A DNA stretch of 64,000 nt, from contig NZ_CP117445.1 in assembly GCF_030687715.1 (NCBI RefSeq), forward strand, positions 988,501-1,052,500. The letters are read 5' to 3'. The notes beneath the pieces are model-generated. The model saw nothing but the letters and a program-made list of their open reading frames with translations. It did not search any database and was not told the DNA's origin. Both the position numbers and the translations under genes were made by a program. Below are positions 52,085-60,418 of the stretch, piece by piece. The stretch's first letter is position 1, and each line of letters opens with the position of its first letter. Origin of the DNA: Pseudomonas sp. FP2196. Its GTDB lineage: Bacteria > Pseudomonadota > Gammaproteobacteria > Pseudomonadales > Pseudomonadaceae.

Positions 52085-52795
52085 TTATTTGACGTGCCGC
52101 CCGCCGTTGACGGTCAGGGTCGTGCCGGTGACATAAGGGTTGTCGAGCAGATAGCGCAGGCTTTGGTAGATCACTTCGCTGCCGGGCTCAATGCCCAACG
52201 CGGATTTGGCCAACGCCTTGACGCGGTACGCCGCGTCGTCGTCGGGATTGAACAATAGCAGGGCCGGCGCGATGCCGTTGACCTTGATCGCTGGCGCATA
52301 GCGCGCGGCGAAGGACAGGGTCAGGCTGTCGAGCCCGGCTTTGCTCGCGCAATAACCGATGTGCTTGCTGCTGCCCTTGCGGGTCACATCGTCGCTGATA
52401 TGGATGATGTCGGCGGGCGTCGATTGCTGGAGCAAACCGGCGCAGTGCAGGTTGATCAGATAGGGCGCGAGCATGTGAATGTTGAACATGCGGCTGAACG
52501 CTTCGGCTTCACTGTCCGGGCTTTCCGCCAGCCATTCGGAGGCGTTGTGCACTATCGCCCGCAGGCTGTCGGTGAGGGTTTTCAATTCAGCGATGAATGC
52601 CAGGATGGTCGTTTCGCTGGAAAAGTCCGCAAATACACCCACTGCGCCCAGATCCCGCAGCATTTGCACGCCGGGACGTTCACTGCGGTAGGTGAAGATC
52701 ACCGGGTGGCCGTCTTCCAGCAAACGTTGCGCGCAATGCAGGCCGACGCGCTGGCCGGCACCGGTGATCAGGATCGGGGCGCAATTTGTGGTCAT
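52085..52795 (-). CDS. folM: Dihydromonapterin reductase FolM
   Basis: Short-chain dehydrogenase of 236 residues. It has the NADP motif LITGAGQRVGLHCAQRLLED and catalytic YCASKAGLDS (Tyr and Lys). FolM reduces dihydromonapterin to tetrahydromonapterin, the cofactor of bacterial phenylalanine hydroxylase. First gene of this folM-folE-folX group. In P. putida similar fol genes are reported as light-induced with LitR/LOV regulators, which fits the genes on its left flank. Confidence 0.92.
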   Translation of the reverse strand: MTTNCAPILITGAGQRVGLHCAQRLLEDGHPVIFTYRSERPGVQMLRDLGAVGVFADFSSETTILAFIAELKTLTDSLRAIVHNASEWLAESPDSEAEAFSRMFNIHMLAPYLINLHCAGLLQQSTPADIIHISDDVTRKGSSKHIGYCASKAGLDSLTLSFAARYAPAIKVNGIAPALLLFNPDDDAAYRVKALAKSALGIEPGSEVIYQSLRYLLDNPYVTGTTLTVNGGRHVK

Positions 52796-52866
52796 GAGTG
52801 GCTCGCATCGCGGTTGGAGCGAAAACTATACCAGCGACGCGAGCCGTGGAACTACGGCGGCTTGCC

Positions 52867-53442
52867 TTAACGATTTTGTGTTGACGGCGTAACAGGCAAG
52901 GGTCGCGTTGGCGCACCGTTCAACCAGTTGGCCAACAACCGTGTCGACAAGGGAATAAAGAAGTAAACCATCAGTGGCGTCAGACAGGCTGTGCTGATCA
53001 ACACCCGTGGCAACAGACTCATGTCCGCGAGGAGCGGGCCGAGGACAAAGTTGAACAGCAGCGATACCGGAAAGAACGCCAGCCAGATCGCAACGGCCTG
53101 TTTCCAGCGCGGCGGACGTGCACCGATTGCGCCCGTTCCGAACCAGCCCTCGATGCCGCTGACGCGGTGTTCTTTCGGGTGTGCAAACAGATCGCTGCCA
53201 CGGTCCAGCCACGCTGTACGCGAAGCCGAATGCTCCCACGCATGCAAAGTCTGCTCATCGACGAAGCGGAAAATGATCTGGAATTCGTTATCGCCGGGCG
53301 GCGGGGCGAGCACGCCGGAGCCCAGATAGCCGGGGAAGTCGGTGGCCAATTGTTCGCCTTCGCGCAGCCAGATGATCAGATCCTGATAGCGGCCATCGGC
53401 GACACGGCGCGCGACCATTAGCGTAACGGGTGAAGTAGACAT
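52867..53442 (-). CDS. Membrane-anchored antibiotic biosynthesis monooxygenase-domain protein
   Basis: Protein of 191 residues from ATG 53442. The N-terminal half is an ABM (ferredoxin-like) domain (VTLMVARRVADGRYQDLIIW; PGDNEFQIIFRFVDEQTLHA). The C-terminal half has two membrane helices (AVAIWLAFFPVSLLFNFVLG; VLISTACLTPLMVYFFIPLS). Function unknown; the fusion of an ABM domain to a membrane anchor is uncommon but known in Pseudomonas. Divergent from the MerR/LitR gene. Confidence 0.8.
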   Translation of the reverse strand: MSTSPVTLMVARRVADGRYQDLIIWLREGEQLATDFPGYLGSGVLAPPPGDNEFQIIFRFVDEQTLHAWEHSASRTAWLDRGSDLFAHPKEHRVSGIEGWFGTGAIGARPPRWKQAVAIWLAFFPVSLLFNFVLGPLLADMSLLPRVLISTACLTPLMVYFFIPLSTRLLANWLNGAPTRPLPVTPSTQNR

Positions 53443-53611
53443 TATATATCTCCGTATTTCGGTGCGTCGCTCCGGGTAGGAGTTTCGCCTGACGCAGGCC
53501 GGGGTGGTGACCTGTGTTGTCAACTAGCAAGGATTATTCCTGTTTTTCCTGATTAAACCAGTGGCTTTCGTCGCAGGTCACCGCGGGGTTAGAATAGGAT
53601 CCAAAGCCCAC

Positions 53612-54589
53612 ATGGACGTTGAACGTACTATGCCTGTCACGACGGACGTCAGCCCTGCCTCGCAGGCATCTGTTTCACTCGAGCGCGAAGATCTGTTTCC
53701 CATTCGGGAAGTTTCACGGTTGACCGGTGTAAACCCGGTCACCCTGCGCGCGTGGGAGCGGCGCTACGGTTTGATTCAACCGACGCGCACCGAAAGTGGG
53801 CATCGCTTGTATTCGATGTCAGATATCGAGCGCGTTCGCAGCATCGTCGAGTGGATCGACCGAGGTGTGGCGGTCAGCAAGATTGGCAAGATCCTCGCTA
53901 AAACCGAACCGCTGAAGGTGCTCGCACATATCATTCCCGATGATTTGGTGCAGGCCGACTACCAGCAATGGCAGCAGCAGTTGCAACGTGCGGTCAGTGC
54001 TTTCGACGATTTCGAGCTGGATCGGGTTTACGGTCAGATCTTTTCTTCGTACGCTTTGCCGGTCGTGTTTCAAGACATCTTGATGCCGCTCTGGCGGCAA
54101 TTGCTGCAGCGTCAGGAAGCCTTTGGGCAAACCAGTGAGTGGCTGTTTCTCGATGGATACCTGCGCGCGCGGGTGCTGCAGCGAATCATCGTTCTGCGCG
54201 GCTCACAGCCTCGCAAGATCATTGTCAGTGCCTTGGCCGGTCAGTGCCGCGAACTTGAATTGCTGGTGGCTGCGCTGTTTCTCAGTAGCAGCGATTCAGG
54301 CGTACGGGTGCTCACCACCGGCCAGCCGTTCGACGAGTTGACGCTGGTTTGCGAGAAGATCAAGCCACAGGCTCTGGTGCTGTTTTCCAATCACGCACCG
54401 GCCGCGGAACTGCCGCGGCGATTGAATCGGTTGGCCTTGAGTCTTGATTGTCAGTTGTTGCTGGCGGGGGATGCATCCGATCTGGCACAGGATAGCCTGA
54501 GCGGAACTTCGATTGGTTGTGTTGGCAACGAAGGGGCGACGATGCGTCAGCGTCTGATGCAGATACTGGCAGGCAAGCTCGATACCTGA
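53612..54589 (+). CDS. MerR/LitR-type regulator lacking the B12 axial histidine
   Basis: Regulator of 325 residues. MerR DNA-binding domain at about 28-96 (PIREVSRLTGVNPVTLRAWE; RTESGHRLYSMSDIERVRSI), then a cobalamin-binding-like fold as in LitR/CarH. At the axial-His position (GEQHELG in CarH-like proteins) this protein has GQCRELE (about 210-216), and the upstream EH pair reads EW in SEWLFLDGYLRARV. It therefore fits class II LitR proteins, which do not bind B12 and act with a LOV protein. ATG 53612 has AGGA 11 bases upstream; ATG 53630 is an alternative. Confidence 0.85.
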   Translation: MDVERTMPVTTDVSPASQASVSLEREDLFPIREVSRLTGVNPVTLRAWERRYGLIQPTRTESGHRLYSMSDIERVRSIVEWIDRGVAVSKIGKILAKTEPLKVLAHIIPDDLVQADYQQWQQQLQRAVSAFDDFELDRVYGQIFSSYALPVVFQDILMPLWRQLLQRQEAFGQTSEWLFLDGYLRARVLQRIIVLRGSQPRKIIVSALAGQCRELELLVAALFLSSSDSGVRVLTTGQPFDELTLVCEKIKPQALVLFSNHAPAAELPRRLNRLALSLDCQLLLAGDASDLAQDSLSGTSIGCVGNEGATMRQRLMQILAGKLDT

Positions 54590-54592
54590 GGA

Positions 54593-55198
54593 TCAGGTGT
54601 GCAGGGCGGGATGGGTCAGGCGGTGTTGTTGCAGAATGAACTGTCGCAGGCGTTCGGTTTCATCCGCATCGCTCTGGCTCAGTTCGTAGGCGTAGAAACC
54701 GCTTTCGGTTTCCCGTTCGAAATGGCCGCGCAGTGAAATCCGCTCATAGCCGGAAGGGCTGAACCACAACGCGAAATGCTTGGGGGGTTTGGTCTTGTTG
54801 CGCATTTCCAGCAGTACGCCTTTGTGCGAAATCTCGTGAACCCACATCGTGCCGGGTTGGCCTTTGGCGTTTTCCAGCGCCACCGGCTCTTCGAGAGTCA
54901 ACCGCCATGGGCGCACCATCGGGCCATCTTCGTAAATGCTCGGAACACCGAGACGCAGGTGCAGTGCATGAAACTCGTCTTCCACCAGATGCAGCGGAAA
55001 AGTCATTTGCTGATTTTCGAAGTTGGCCTGAATGGTGACCTGTTCGTGAGCAGCCAGGCGCGTTAGCAAATCACGAATCTGCGAACCACCATTAACCAGC
55101 AGACTCGACGTAGCATCCCGCACGTTCAGTTGCGGGTTGTGCTGCATGGTCTGGATAAAATCCAGCTCATCCTGGGTCAGGAGGGCGTCGCGCTGCAT
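54593..55198 (-). CDS. PilZ-like domain protein next to the LOV gene
   Basis: Protein of 201 residues from ATG 55198; a TTG at 55252 would give 219. The N-terminal helical part resembles YcgR-N. The C-terminal part looks like a PilZ fold: VRPWRLTLEEPVAL in place of RxxxR, and WVHEISHKGVLLEM in place of D/NxSxxG. Both c-di-GMP motifs are altered, so binding is doubtful. It follows the LOV gene by 54 bases on the same strand and converges with the LitR-type gene. Function unknown. Confidence 0.6.
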   Translation of the reverse strand: MQRDALLTQDELDFIQTMQHNPQLNVRDATSSLLVNGGSQIRDLLTRLAAHEQVTIQANFENQQMTFPLHLVEDEFHALHLRLGVPSIYEDGPMVRPWRLTLEEPVALENAKGQPGTMWVHEISHKGVLLEMRNKTKPPKHFALWFSPSGYERISLRGHFERETESGFYAYELSQSDADETERLRQFILQQHRLTHPALHT

Positions 55199-55252
55199 GG
55201 CTAACTCGAAGGGAATAGTTACAAAGTCATTGGTGATTGTAGTTACTGACAA

Positions 55253-55729
55253 TCAGTTCGCTGTTTTGTTTGCGCCGTTCGTCGCTTTCAAGGCTGCAAG
55301 CTCGGTTTGCAGGGCCGCGACCTGCGCTTCGAGTTGCGCCACTCGCTGCTGAGCCTTGACCTGAACGGTCACGTCCTTTTGTACACCGACAAAATACGTC
55401 TGGCCGTCAGCGGCGTTTGTCACCGTCGAAAGCGACAGTTCGTTCCAGAACGGCGTGCCGTCCTTGCGATAGTTGCGCAAGATCTCCCGGCACGAACCAT
55501 TACTGCGCAGGGTGTCGCGGATCAATAGCAGACTTTCTTGATCGCGGTCTCCGGCCTGCAGAAAGCGGCAGTCCTGATAGAGAATTTCCTCGCTGGTGTA
55601 ACCGGTCAGGCGTTCGAAGGCCGGATTGACATAAATCAGGATGTTGTCCTGTTCACCTTCCTTCTCGGCCACCACGATCCCGTCATTCGACGCGTTGATC
55701 ACCATTTGCAGCAGACTGGCGTTGATCAT
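55253..55729 (-). CDS. Short LOV blue-light photoreceptor
   Basis: LOV protein of 158 residues. The flavin-binding motif ILYQDCRFLQAG carries photoactive Cys54; NYRKDGTPFWNELSLS supplies further FMN contacts. After the PAS/LOV core there is only a short coiled coil (QRVAQLEAQVAALQTELAAL), with no kinase, GGDEF or STAS output domain. This is the architecture of PpSB1-LOV of P. putida, so signals are likely passed by dimer change to a partner such as the LitR-type regulator next to it. Confidence 0.92.
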   Translation of the reverse strand: MINASLLQMVINASNDGIVVAEKEGEQDNILIYVNPAFERLTGYTSEEILYQDCRFLQAGDRDQESLLLIRDTLRSNGSCREILRNYRKDGTPFWNELSLSTVTNAADGQTYFVGVQKDVTVQVKAQQRVAQLEAQVAALQTELAALKATNGANKTAN

Positions 55730-55883
55730 CTTTGAATCCTTTCAGAGTTGTCAGTGGCAGGCATTTTAGAAGATCAGTGGAAGCTGTCTATAGGCCACCA
55801 GCACTGATTGAGAGGCTGATCCAACTTCGCGGCTCAGGCTGTTACTATCGCCGCTCATTTTTTTCAGTTTCAGGATCAGATTG

Positions 55884-56339
55884 ATGAAAGTCGCCATCCT
55901 CTCCGGTTCGGTCTACGGCACCGCCGAAGAAGTCGCCCGCCACGCCCAGAACCTGCTGAAAGCCGCCGGCTTTGAAACCTTCTACAACCCGCGCGCCAGC
56001 CTGGCCGATATCCAGTCTTTCGCACCTGAAGCATTTCTCGCGGTGACTTCGACCACCGGCATGGGCGAATTGCCGGACAACCTGCAACCGCTGTATTCGA
56101 CCATTCGTGATCAATTGCCGGCCGCCTGGCGCGGTTTGCCGGGCGCAGTGATTGCCTTGGGCGATGCCAGCTACGGGGATACTTTTTGCGGTGGCGGTGA
56201 GCAAATGCGTGAACTGTTCGCCGAGCTTGGCCTGCGTGAAGTGCAGGACATGCTGCGCATCGACGCCAGCGAAAGCGTCACCCCGGAAACCGATGCCGAG
56301 CCTTGGCTGGCGGATCTGATCGGCTCACTCAAGGGCTGA
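55884..56339 (+). CDS. Flavodoxin (MioC-like)
   Basis: Flavodoxin-fold protein of 151 residues. FMN phosphate loop SGSVYGTAEEVARHA (about 7-21), VTSTTGMGELPDNLQPLYST (about 54-73) and GDASYGDTFCGGGEQMRELF (about 93-112). ATG 55884 is preferred to TTG 55881. Corresponds in context to PA3435 of P. aeruginosa. Convergent overlap of 11 bases with the LysR gene end. Confidence 0.92.
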   Translation: MKVAILSGSVYGTAEEVARHAQNLLKAAGFETFYNPRASLADIQSFAPEAFLAVTSTTGMGELPDNLQPLYSTIRDQLPAAWRGLPGAVIALGDASYGDTFCGGGEQMRELFAELGLREVQDMLRIDASESVTPETDAEPWLADLIGSLKG

Positions 56340-57216
56340 TCGCACCCTCGCGCAGCAGCGCCAGCCAGGCTTGTGCAGCGTTAGACAGATAAGCACCCTG
56401 ACGCCAGATGAACGCGATGTCCCAGCGCAAATAGTCCGGCGCTCTCAAGGTCAGGCGCACCACGCCGGGTCGTACCAGGCCGCGCGCGACCACGCTGGGC
56501 AACAGCACCACGCCTTGCCCGGCAGCCACCAGTGCCGCGAGAAAATCCGCCTGACCACTGCGCCCGCCTTCCTTCGGCGTGAAGCCCATTTGCTGACAGG
56601 CTTGCAGCAAGCGGTCGTTGAGCACGAAGCTGCGCTGATACAGCAGAAACGGCGTATCGGCCAACTCCTCCAGGCCAATCTCACCCCGTGTCGCCAATGG
56701 ATGATCCATGGGTAACAGGGCGTCGAGTCTCTCGTCGCAGAACGGCTGAAAGTCGAACTGTGGATCTTTTGGCAACAGGCTGCCGCCCAACTCCAGTTCA
56801 CCGCTCAACACCGCTTGCTCAATGTTGCGACTACCCCCCTCAAGCAACTGAATGCTGATGTTCGGATAGCGTCGTCTGTATTCGGCAAACAGCCCGGCAA
56901 ACAGGGCATCACTGCCCAGCAGCGGTAAACCGAGGCGTAATTCGCCACGGGCCAGGTGACTGAGGTCGTCCAGTTCAACGAGCAACTCGTTGCGCAAGCG
57001 CAGCATGCCTTCGGCCCGTTGCAGTACCACGCTTCCGGCGGCGGTCAGGCGCAACTGTGAACCCAGCCGTTCGAGCAACGGCGTGCCGAGGCTCTGTTCC
57101 AGTTGCGCGACTTGTTTACTCACCGCCGATTGACTGATGTGCAGGGTTTTCGCGGCTTGAGTAAACCCGCCCTGATGCATGACTTCGACAAAACTGCGTA
57201 GCTGTTTGAATTCCAT
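56329..57216 (-). CDS. LysR family regulator next to lrgAB-like genes
   Basis: LysR regulator of 295 residues from ATG 57216. The N-terminal HTH is FVEVMHQGGFTQAAKTLHIS and SQSAVSKQVAQLEQSLGTPL; the rest is a substrate-binding domain. Divergent from the LrgA/LrgB-like pair, so it probably controls them. Resembles the CidR/YwbI group by context. Confidence 0.9.
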   Translation of the reverse strand: MEFKQLRSFVEVMHQGGFTQAAKTLHISQSAVSKQVAQLEQSLGTPLLERLGSQLRLTAAGSVVLQRAEGMLRLRNELLVELDDLSHLARGELRLGLPLLGSDALFAGLFAEYRRRYPNISIQLLEGGSRNIEQAVLSGELELGGSLLPKDPQFDFQPFCDERLDALLPMDHPLATRGEIGLEELADTPFLLYQRSFVLNDRLLQACQQMGFTPKEGGRSGQADFLAALVAAGQGVVLLPSVVARGLVRPGVVRLTLRAPDYLRWDIAFIWRQGAYLSNAAQAWLALLREGAISP

Positions 57217-57314
57217 TTGCCTGATTCCGTTTTGGAATGGCTTTGAGTCTAACAATTCGCTTCGGGGATGGCAGGGCGCTTCGTAAAATGAGCCCCAGTC
57301 AGGAGCAAAACCCT

Positions 57315-57701
57315 ATGAACGCCGCCACCCTAAAGTATCTTTCCCGTTTATTCGCCGAGCTGGCCGTGTTGCTCGCTCTCTACCTGCTCGGCTGCCAACT
57401 CGCCGCTTGGCTGGCCCTGCCGATTCCCGGCGGCGTGATGGGCATGGCGCTGTTGCTGCTGACGTTCGCCTTTGGCTGGATCAAACCCGCAGCACTGCAA
57501 CTGGGCGCAGGCTTACTGATGGCCGAGATGCTGCTGTTTTTTATTCCGGCGCTTATGAGCCTGTTGGATTACGGCGCGCTGCTACGCAATGACGGCTGGC
57601 GGATTCTGCTGGTAATCGCCGCCAGCACATTGATGGTGATGCTGGTGACGGCGTACACCGTGGAGTTGGCTGTCCGCCTGAGGCGTTCCCATGAAGCTTG
57701 A
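57315..57701 (+). CDS. LrgA/CidA family membrane protein
   Basis: Membrane protein of 128 residues with four hydrophobic segments (AVLLALYLLGCQLAAWLALP; MGMALLLLTFAFGWI; MAEMLLFFIPALMSLLDYGA; ILLVIAASTLMVMLVTAYTV). Block LPIPGGVMGMALLLL is the family mark. The CidA/LrgA group is a holin-like or metabolite transport partner of LrgB. AGGAG at 57301. Overlaps the next gene. Confidence 0.9.
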   Translation: MNAATLKYLSRLFAELAVLLALYLLGCQLAAWLALPIPGGVMGMALLLLTFAFGWIKPAALQLGAGLLMAEMLLFFIPALMSLLDYGALLRNDGWRILLVIAASTLMVMLVTAYTVELAVRLRRSHEA

Positions 57702-58377
57702 ACTGATGCCGATGTTCTGGCTCGCCTTCACCCTGTTGGCGTACCTGTTCAGCCGCTGGATTTATCGCCGCACCGGGCGATACCTGTTGTCACCGCTGAT
57801 TCTGGTGCCGGCGTTGCTGCTGGCACTCGCCGTGCCGCTGCACACTGCTTACGCCGAATATTCGAGCAACACCCATTGGCTGATGCTGGTGCTTGGGCCG
57901 GTTACCGTCGCCTTCGCCGTGCCGATCTGGCAGCAGCGGCGCCTGCTGATGCGGCACTGGTCAGCATTGCTGCTGGGCATGGTGGCCGGCAGTGCGGCAT
58001 CGATCGGCACCTCGTTCGGCCTGGCCAAGGCGTTGGCGCTGGACAGTTCGGTAACGATGTCACTGGTGCCGCGTTCGATCACCACGCCGTTCGCCATGCC
58101 GTTGGCGCATGATCTGGGTGGCGTGCCGGAACTGACCGCAGTGTTCGTGATGTTCACTGGCGTGTTCGGCGCGATGCTCGGCGGGGTGCTCTTGAAGTGT
58201 TTGCCGTTGCGCAGCGCCTTGGCGCGTGGCGCGCTGTTCGGTGTCGGTGCGCACGGTGCTGGCGTCAGTCGGGCGCATGAAGTCGGCGGCGAAGAAGGCT
58301 CTGTGGCGGGTCTGGTGATGGTGTTGACCGGTTTGCTCAACCTGTTCGCCGCGCCGTTGTTGGCGTCGTTGCTTTGA
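57691..58377 (+). CDS. LrgB/CidB family membrane protein
   Basis: Membrane protein of 228 residues of the LrgB/YohK family, with blocks LALDSSVTMSLVPRSITTPF (about 109-128) and VFVMFTGVFGAMLGGVLLKC. It overlaps the lrgA-like gene by 11 bases and probably forms a joint export or metabolite transport unit. Function in Pseudomonas not firmly known. Confidence 0.92.
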   Translation: MKLELMPMFWLAFTLLAYLFSRWIYRRTGRYLLSPLILVPALLLALAVPLHTAYAEYSSNTHWLMLVLGPVTVAFAVPIWQQRRLLMRHWSALLLGMVAGSAASIGTSFGLAKALALDSSVTMSLVPRSITTPFAMPLAHDLGGVPELTAVFVMFTGVFGAMLGGVLLKCLPLRSALARGALFGVGAHGAGVSRAHEVGGEEGSVAGLVMVLTGLLNLFAAPLLASLL

Positions 58378-58508
58378 CCTGGATCCAAGGTGTTTGCGTT
58401 GCTGACCCGCTCAGTCATCAAGCTGGCTGGCAATGCAACTACGCGATCGTCTGCACCTGACTAGACTGCTGACACGAGCAAAACAATAAGAACGCAGAGG
58501 TGCATACA

Positions 58509-59291
58509 GTGAGCGTAGCCCCCGTCCAATCGTCCCTTAATGTCAAAGACCAGGTCAGCGCCGCGGAATGGCAGACCCGAGTCGATCTCGCCGCCTGTTA
58601 TCGTCTGGTCGCATTGCATGGCTGGGACGATCTGATCTTCACCCATATTTCCGCCAAGGTGCCGGGCACCGAAGATTTCCTGATCAATCCGTTCGGCCTG
58701 ATGTTCCACGAAATCACTGCGTCGAGCCTGGTGAAAGTCGATCAGGCCGGTAACAAACTCATGGACAGCCCTTACGAAATCAACCCGGCGGGTTACACCA
58801 TTCACAGCGCGGTACACGAAGTGCGGCACGATGTGGTTTGCGTGCTGCATACGCACACGGCTTCGGGCGTTGCGGTGTCGGCGCAGAAGCAGGGCGTGTT
58901 GCCGATCAGCCAGCAATCATTGTTCGTGCTGTCGAGCCTGGCCTACCACGGCTATGAAGGTGTTGCGCTGAACCACGAAGAGAAGGCGCGCTTGCAATCC
59001 GACTTGGGCGAGAACAATTTCCTGATGCTGCACAACCACGGTCTGCTGACCTGTGGCGGCACCATCGCCGATACCTTTCTGATGATGTTCACCTTCCAGC
59101 GCGCCTGCGACATCCAGGTGATGGCCCAGACCGGCGGCGCTGAACTCATCGCCATCGAACCGCAGATCCTGGCGGGCGCCAAGGCGATGATCGCCGGCGT
59201 CACCAAAAGTGCTCAAGGCATGGGGGGCGCGCTGGCCTGGCCGGCGTTGCTGCGCAAACTCGATAAACACGACTCTGGATATAAACTCTAA
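58509..59291 (+). CDS. Class II aldolase/adducin family protein
   Basis: Zn-dependent aldolase-type protein of 260 residues from GTG 58509, which follows AGAGG (58496-58500) by 8 bases; an upstream GTG at 58500 overlaps that site. Metal site blocks VVCVLHTHTASGVAVSAQKQ and LMLHNHGLLTCGG. Acts on a sugar phosphate or similar carbonyl, substrate unknown. Its stop overlaps the alpha/beta hydrolase start by one base. Confidence 0.9.
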   Translation: MSVAPVQSSLNVKDQVSAAEWQTRVDLAACYRLVALHGWDDLIFTHISAKVPGTEDFLINPFGLMFHEITASSLVKVDQAGNKLMDSPYEINPAGYTIHSAVHEVRHDVVCVLHTHTASGVAVSAQKQGVLPISQQSLFVLSSLAYHGYEGVALNHEEKARLQSDLGENNFLMLHNHGLLTCGGTIADTFLMMFTFQRACDIQVMAQTGGAELIAIEPQILAGAKAMIAGVTKSAQGMGGALAWPALLRKLDKHDSGYKL

Positions 59292-60193
59292 TGCCTCTTG
59301 CCGAGATTCCTCTGTGTGTCTGGCGTAAGCGCAGCCAGACGTTTGTTTTTCGCGGCCAGTTGATCCGCTACTGGATGACGGGGCAGGGTGAGCCGTTGCT
59401 GCTGATCCATGGATTCCCGACCGCCAGTTGGGACTGGCATTACCTGTGGCAACCACTGGCCCAGCGTTATCGCGTGATCGCTTGCGACATGCTCGGTTTT
59501 GGCGATTCGGCCAAACCGCTCAATCACAGCTACAGCCTGCTGGAGCAAGCTGATCTGCAACAGGCGTTGCTCGCGCATTTGCAGGTGGAACAACCGGTGC
59601 ACATCCTCGCCCACGACTATGGCGACAGCGTCGCGCAGGAACTGCTCGCCCGGCATTACGAAGAGCAGATCGAGGTCGCCAGTTGCGTATTTCTCAACGG
59701 TGGGCTGTTCCCTGAAACCCATCGTCCGGTGTTGATGCAAAAACTGCTGCTCAGCCCATTGGGCTGGATGATCGGTCGTGCGTTTACCCGAGACGCGCTG
59801 GTGAAAAGCTTCCGCCAGATCTTCGGCCCGCAGACCCGCCCGAGCGAAAGTGAGCTGGATGATTTCTGGAGCCTGATCGACAGCAATCACGGCCCGCGGA
59901 TCATGCACAAACTGATCGGCTACATCCCCGAACGCCGGGTGCAACGTGACCGCTGGGTGGCGGCGATGCAGCGCGGTGAAGTGCCGTTGCGGGTGATTGA
60001 TGGAGAGGTCGATCCGATCTCCGGAGCGCACATGGTCGAGCGTTACCGCGAGCTGATTGCCGATGCAGACACTGTGCTGCTGCCAGGCATCGGCCACTAT
60101 CCGCAGACCGAGGCGCCGGTGCAGGTGCTCAAGCATTACCTGGCGTTTCGCGAACGCTTCGTGCTGCCACCGCGCAAAGTAGCGTGTTCCTGA
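59291..60193 (+). CDS. Alpha/beta hydrolase, epoxide hydrolase-like
   Basis: Alpha/beta hydrolase of 300 residues. Oxyanion motif LLIHGFPTASWDWHYLW (about 36-52), nucleophile Asp in LAHDYGDSVAQELLARHY (about 105-122), and a His near the end in LLPGIGHYPQTEAP. An Asp nucleophile points to epoxide hydrolase or haloalkane dehalogenase rather than an esterase. Co-transcribed with the class II aldolase gene. Confidence 0.88.
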   Translation: MPLAEIPLCVWRKRSQTFVFRGQLIRYWMTGQGEPLLLIHGFPTASWDWHYLWQPLAQRYRVIACDMLGFGDSAKPLNHSYSLLEQADLQQALLAHLQVEQPVHILAHDYGDSVAQELLARHYEEQIEVASCVFLNGGLFPETHRPVLMQKLLLSPLGWMIGRAFTRDALVKSFRQIFGPQTRPSESELDDFWSLIDSNHGPRIMHKLIGYIPERRVQRDRWVAAMQRGEVPLRVIDGEVDPISGAHMVERYRELIADADTVLLPGIGHYPQTEAPVQVLKHYLAFRERFVLPPRKVACS

Positions 60194-60296
60194 AAGATCA
60201 AAAGATCGTCCGAACGCGGCCCGAGCCTTCGGCAGCTCCTTCATGTGTTGGTGTAGGAGCTGCCGAAGGCTGCGATCTTTTGATCTTTGATCTTTC
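60192..60296. repeat. REP-type inverted pair
   Basis: Left arm GAAAGATCAAAAGATCG onward with GAGCCTTCGGCAGCTCCT, and right arm GTAGGAGCTGCCGAAGGCTG onward to GATCTTTC. Same family as 37921-38011, with a diverged segment in the left arm. Confidence 0.75.
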
Positions 60297-60418
60297 GACT
60301 ATGCGCATCATCCCCCAGCCTTATCGCGCACCATTCAGCCCCAGCTGTGTTTGTTGTGACCGAAAGCCCCGTGCCTGACACTCGGAGAACTGTCCCTAGG
60401 CCTGCTGGAGTTGCCGTG

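Noticed and set aside
53443..53611. LitR operator (TGTACA-type) between the ABM and LitR-type genes
   Set aside because: No TGTACA or close inverted pair was seen by eye in this gap or upstream of the LOV gene.
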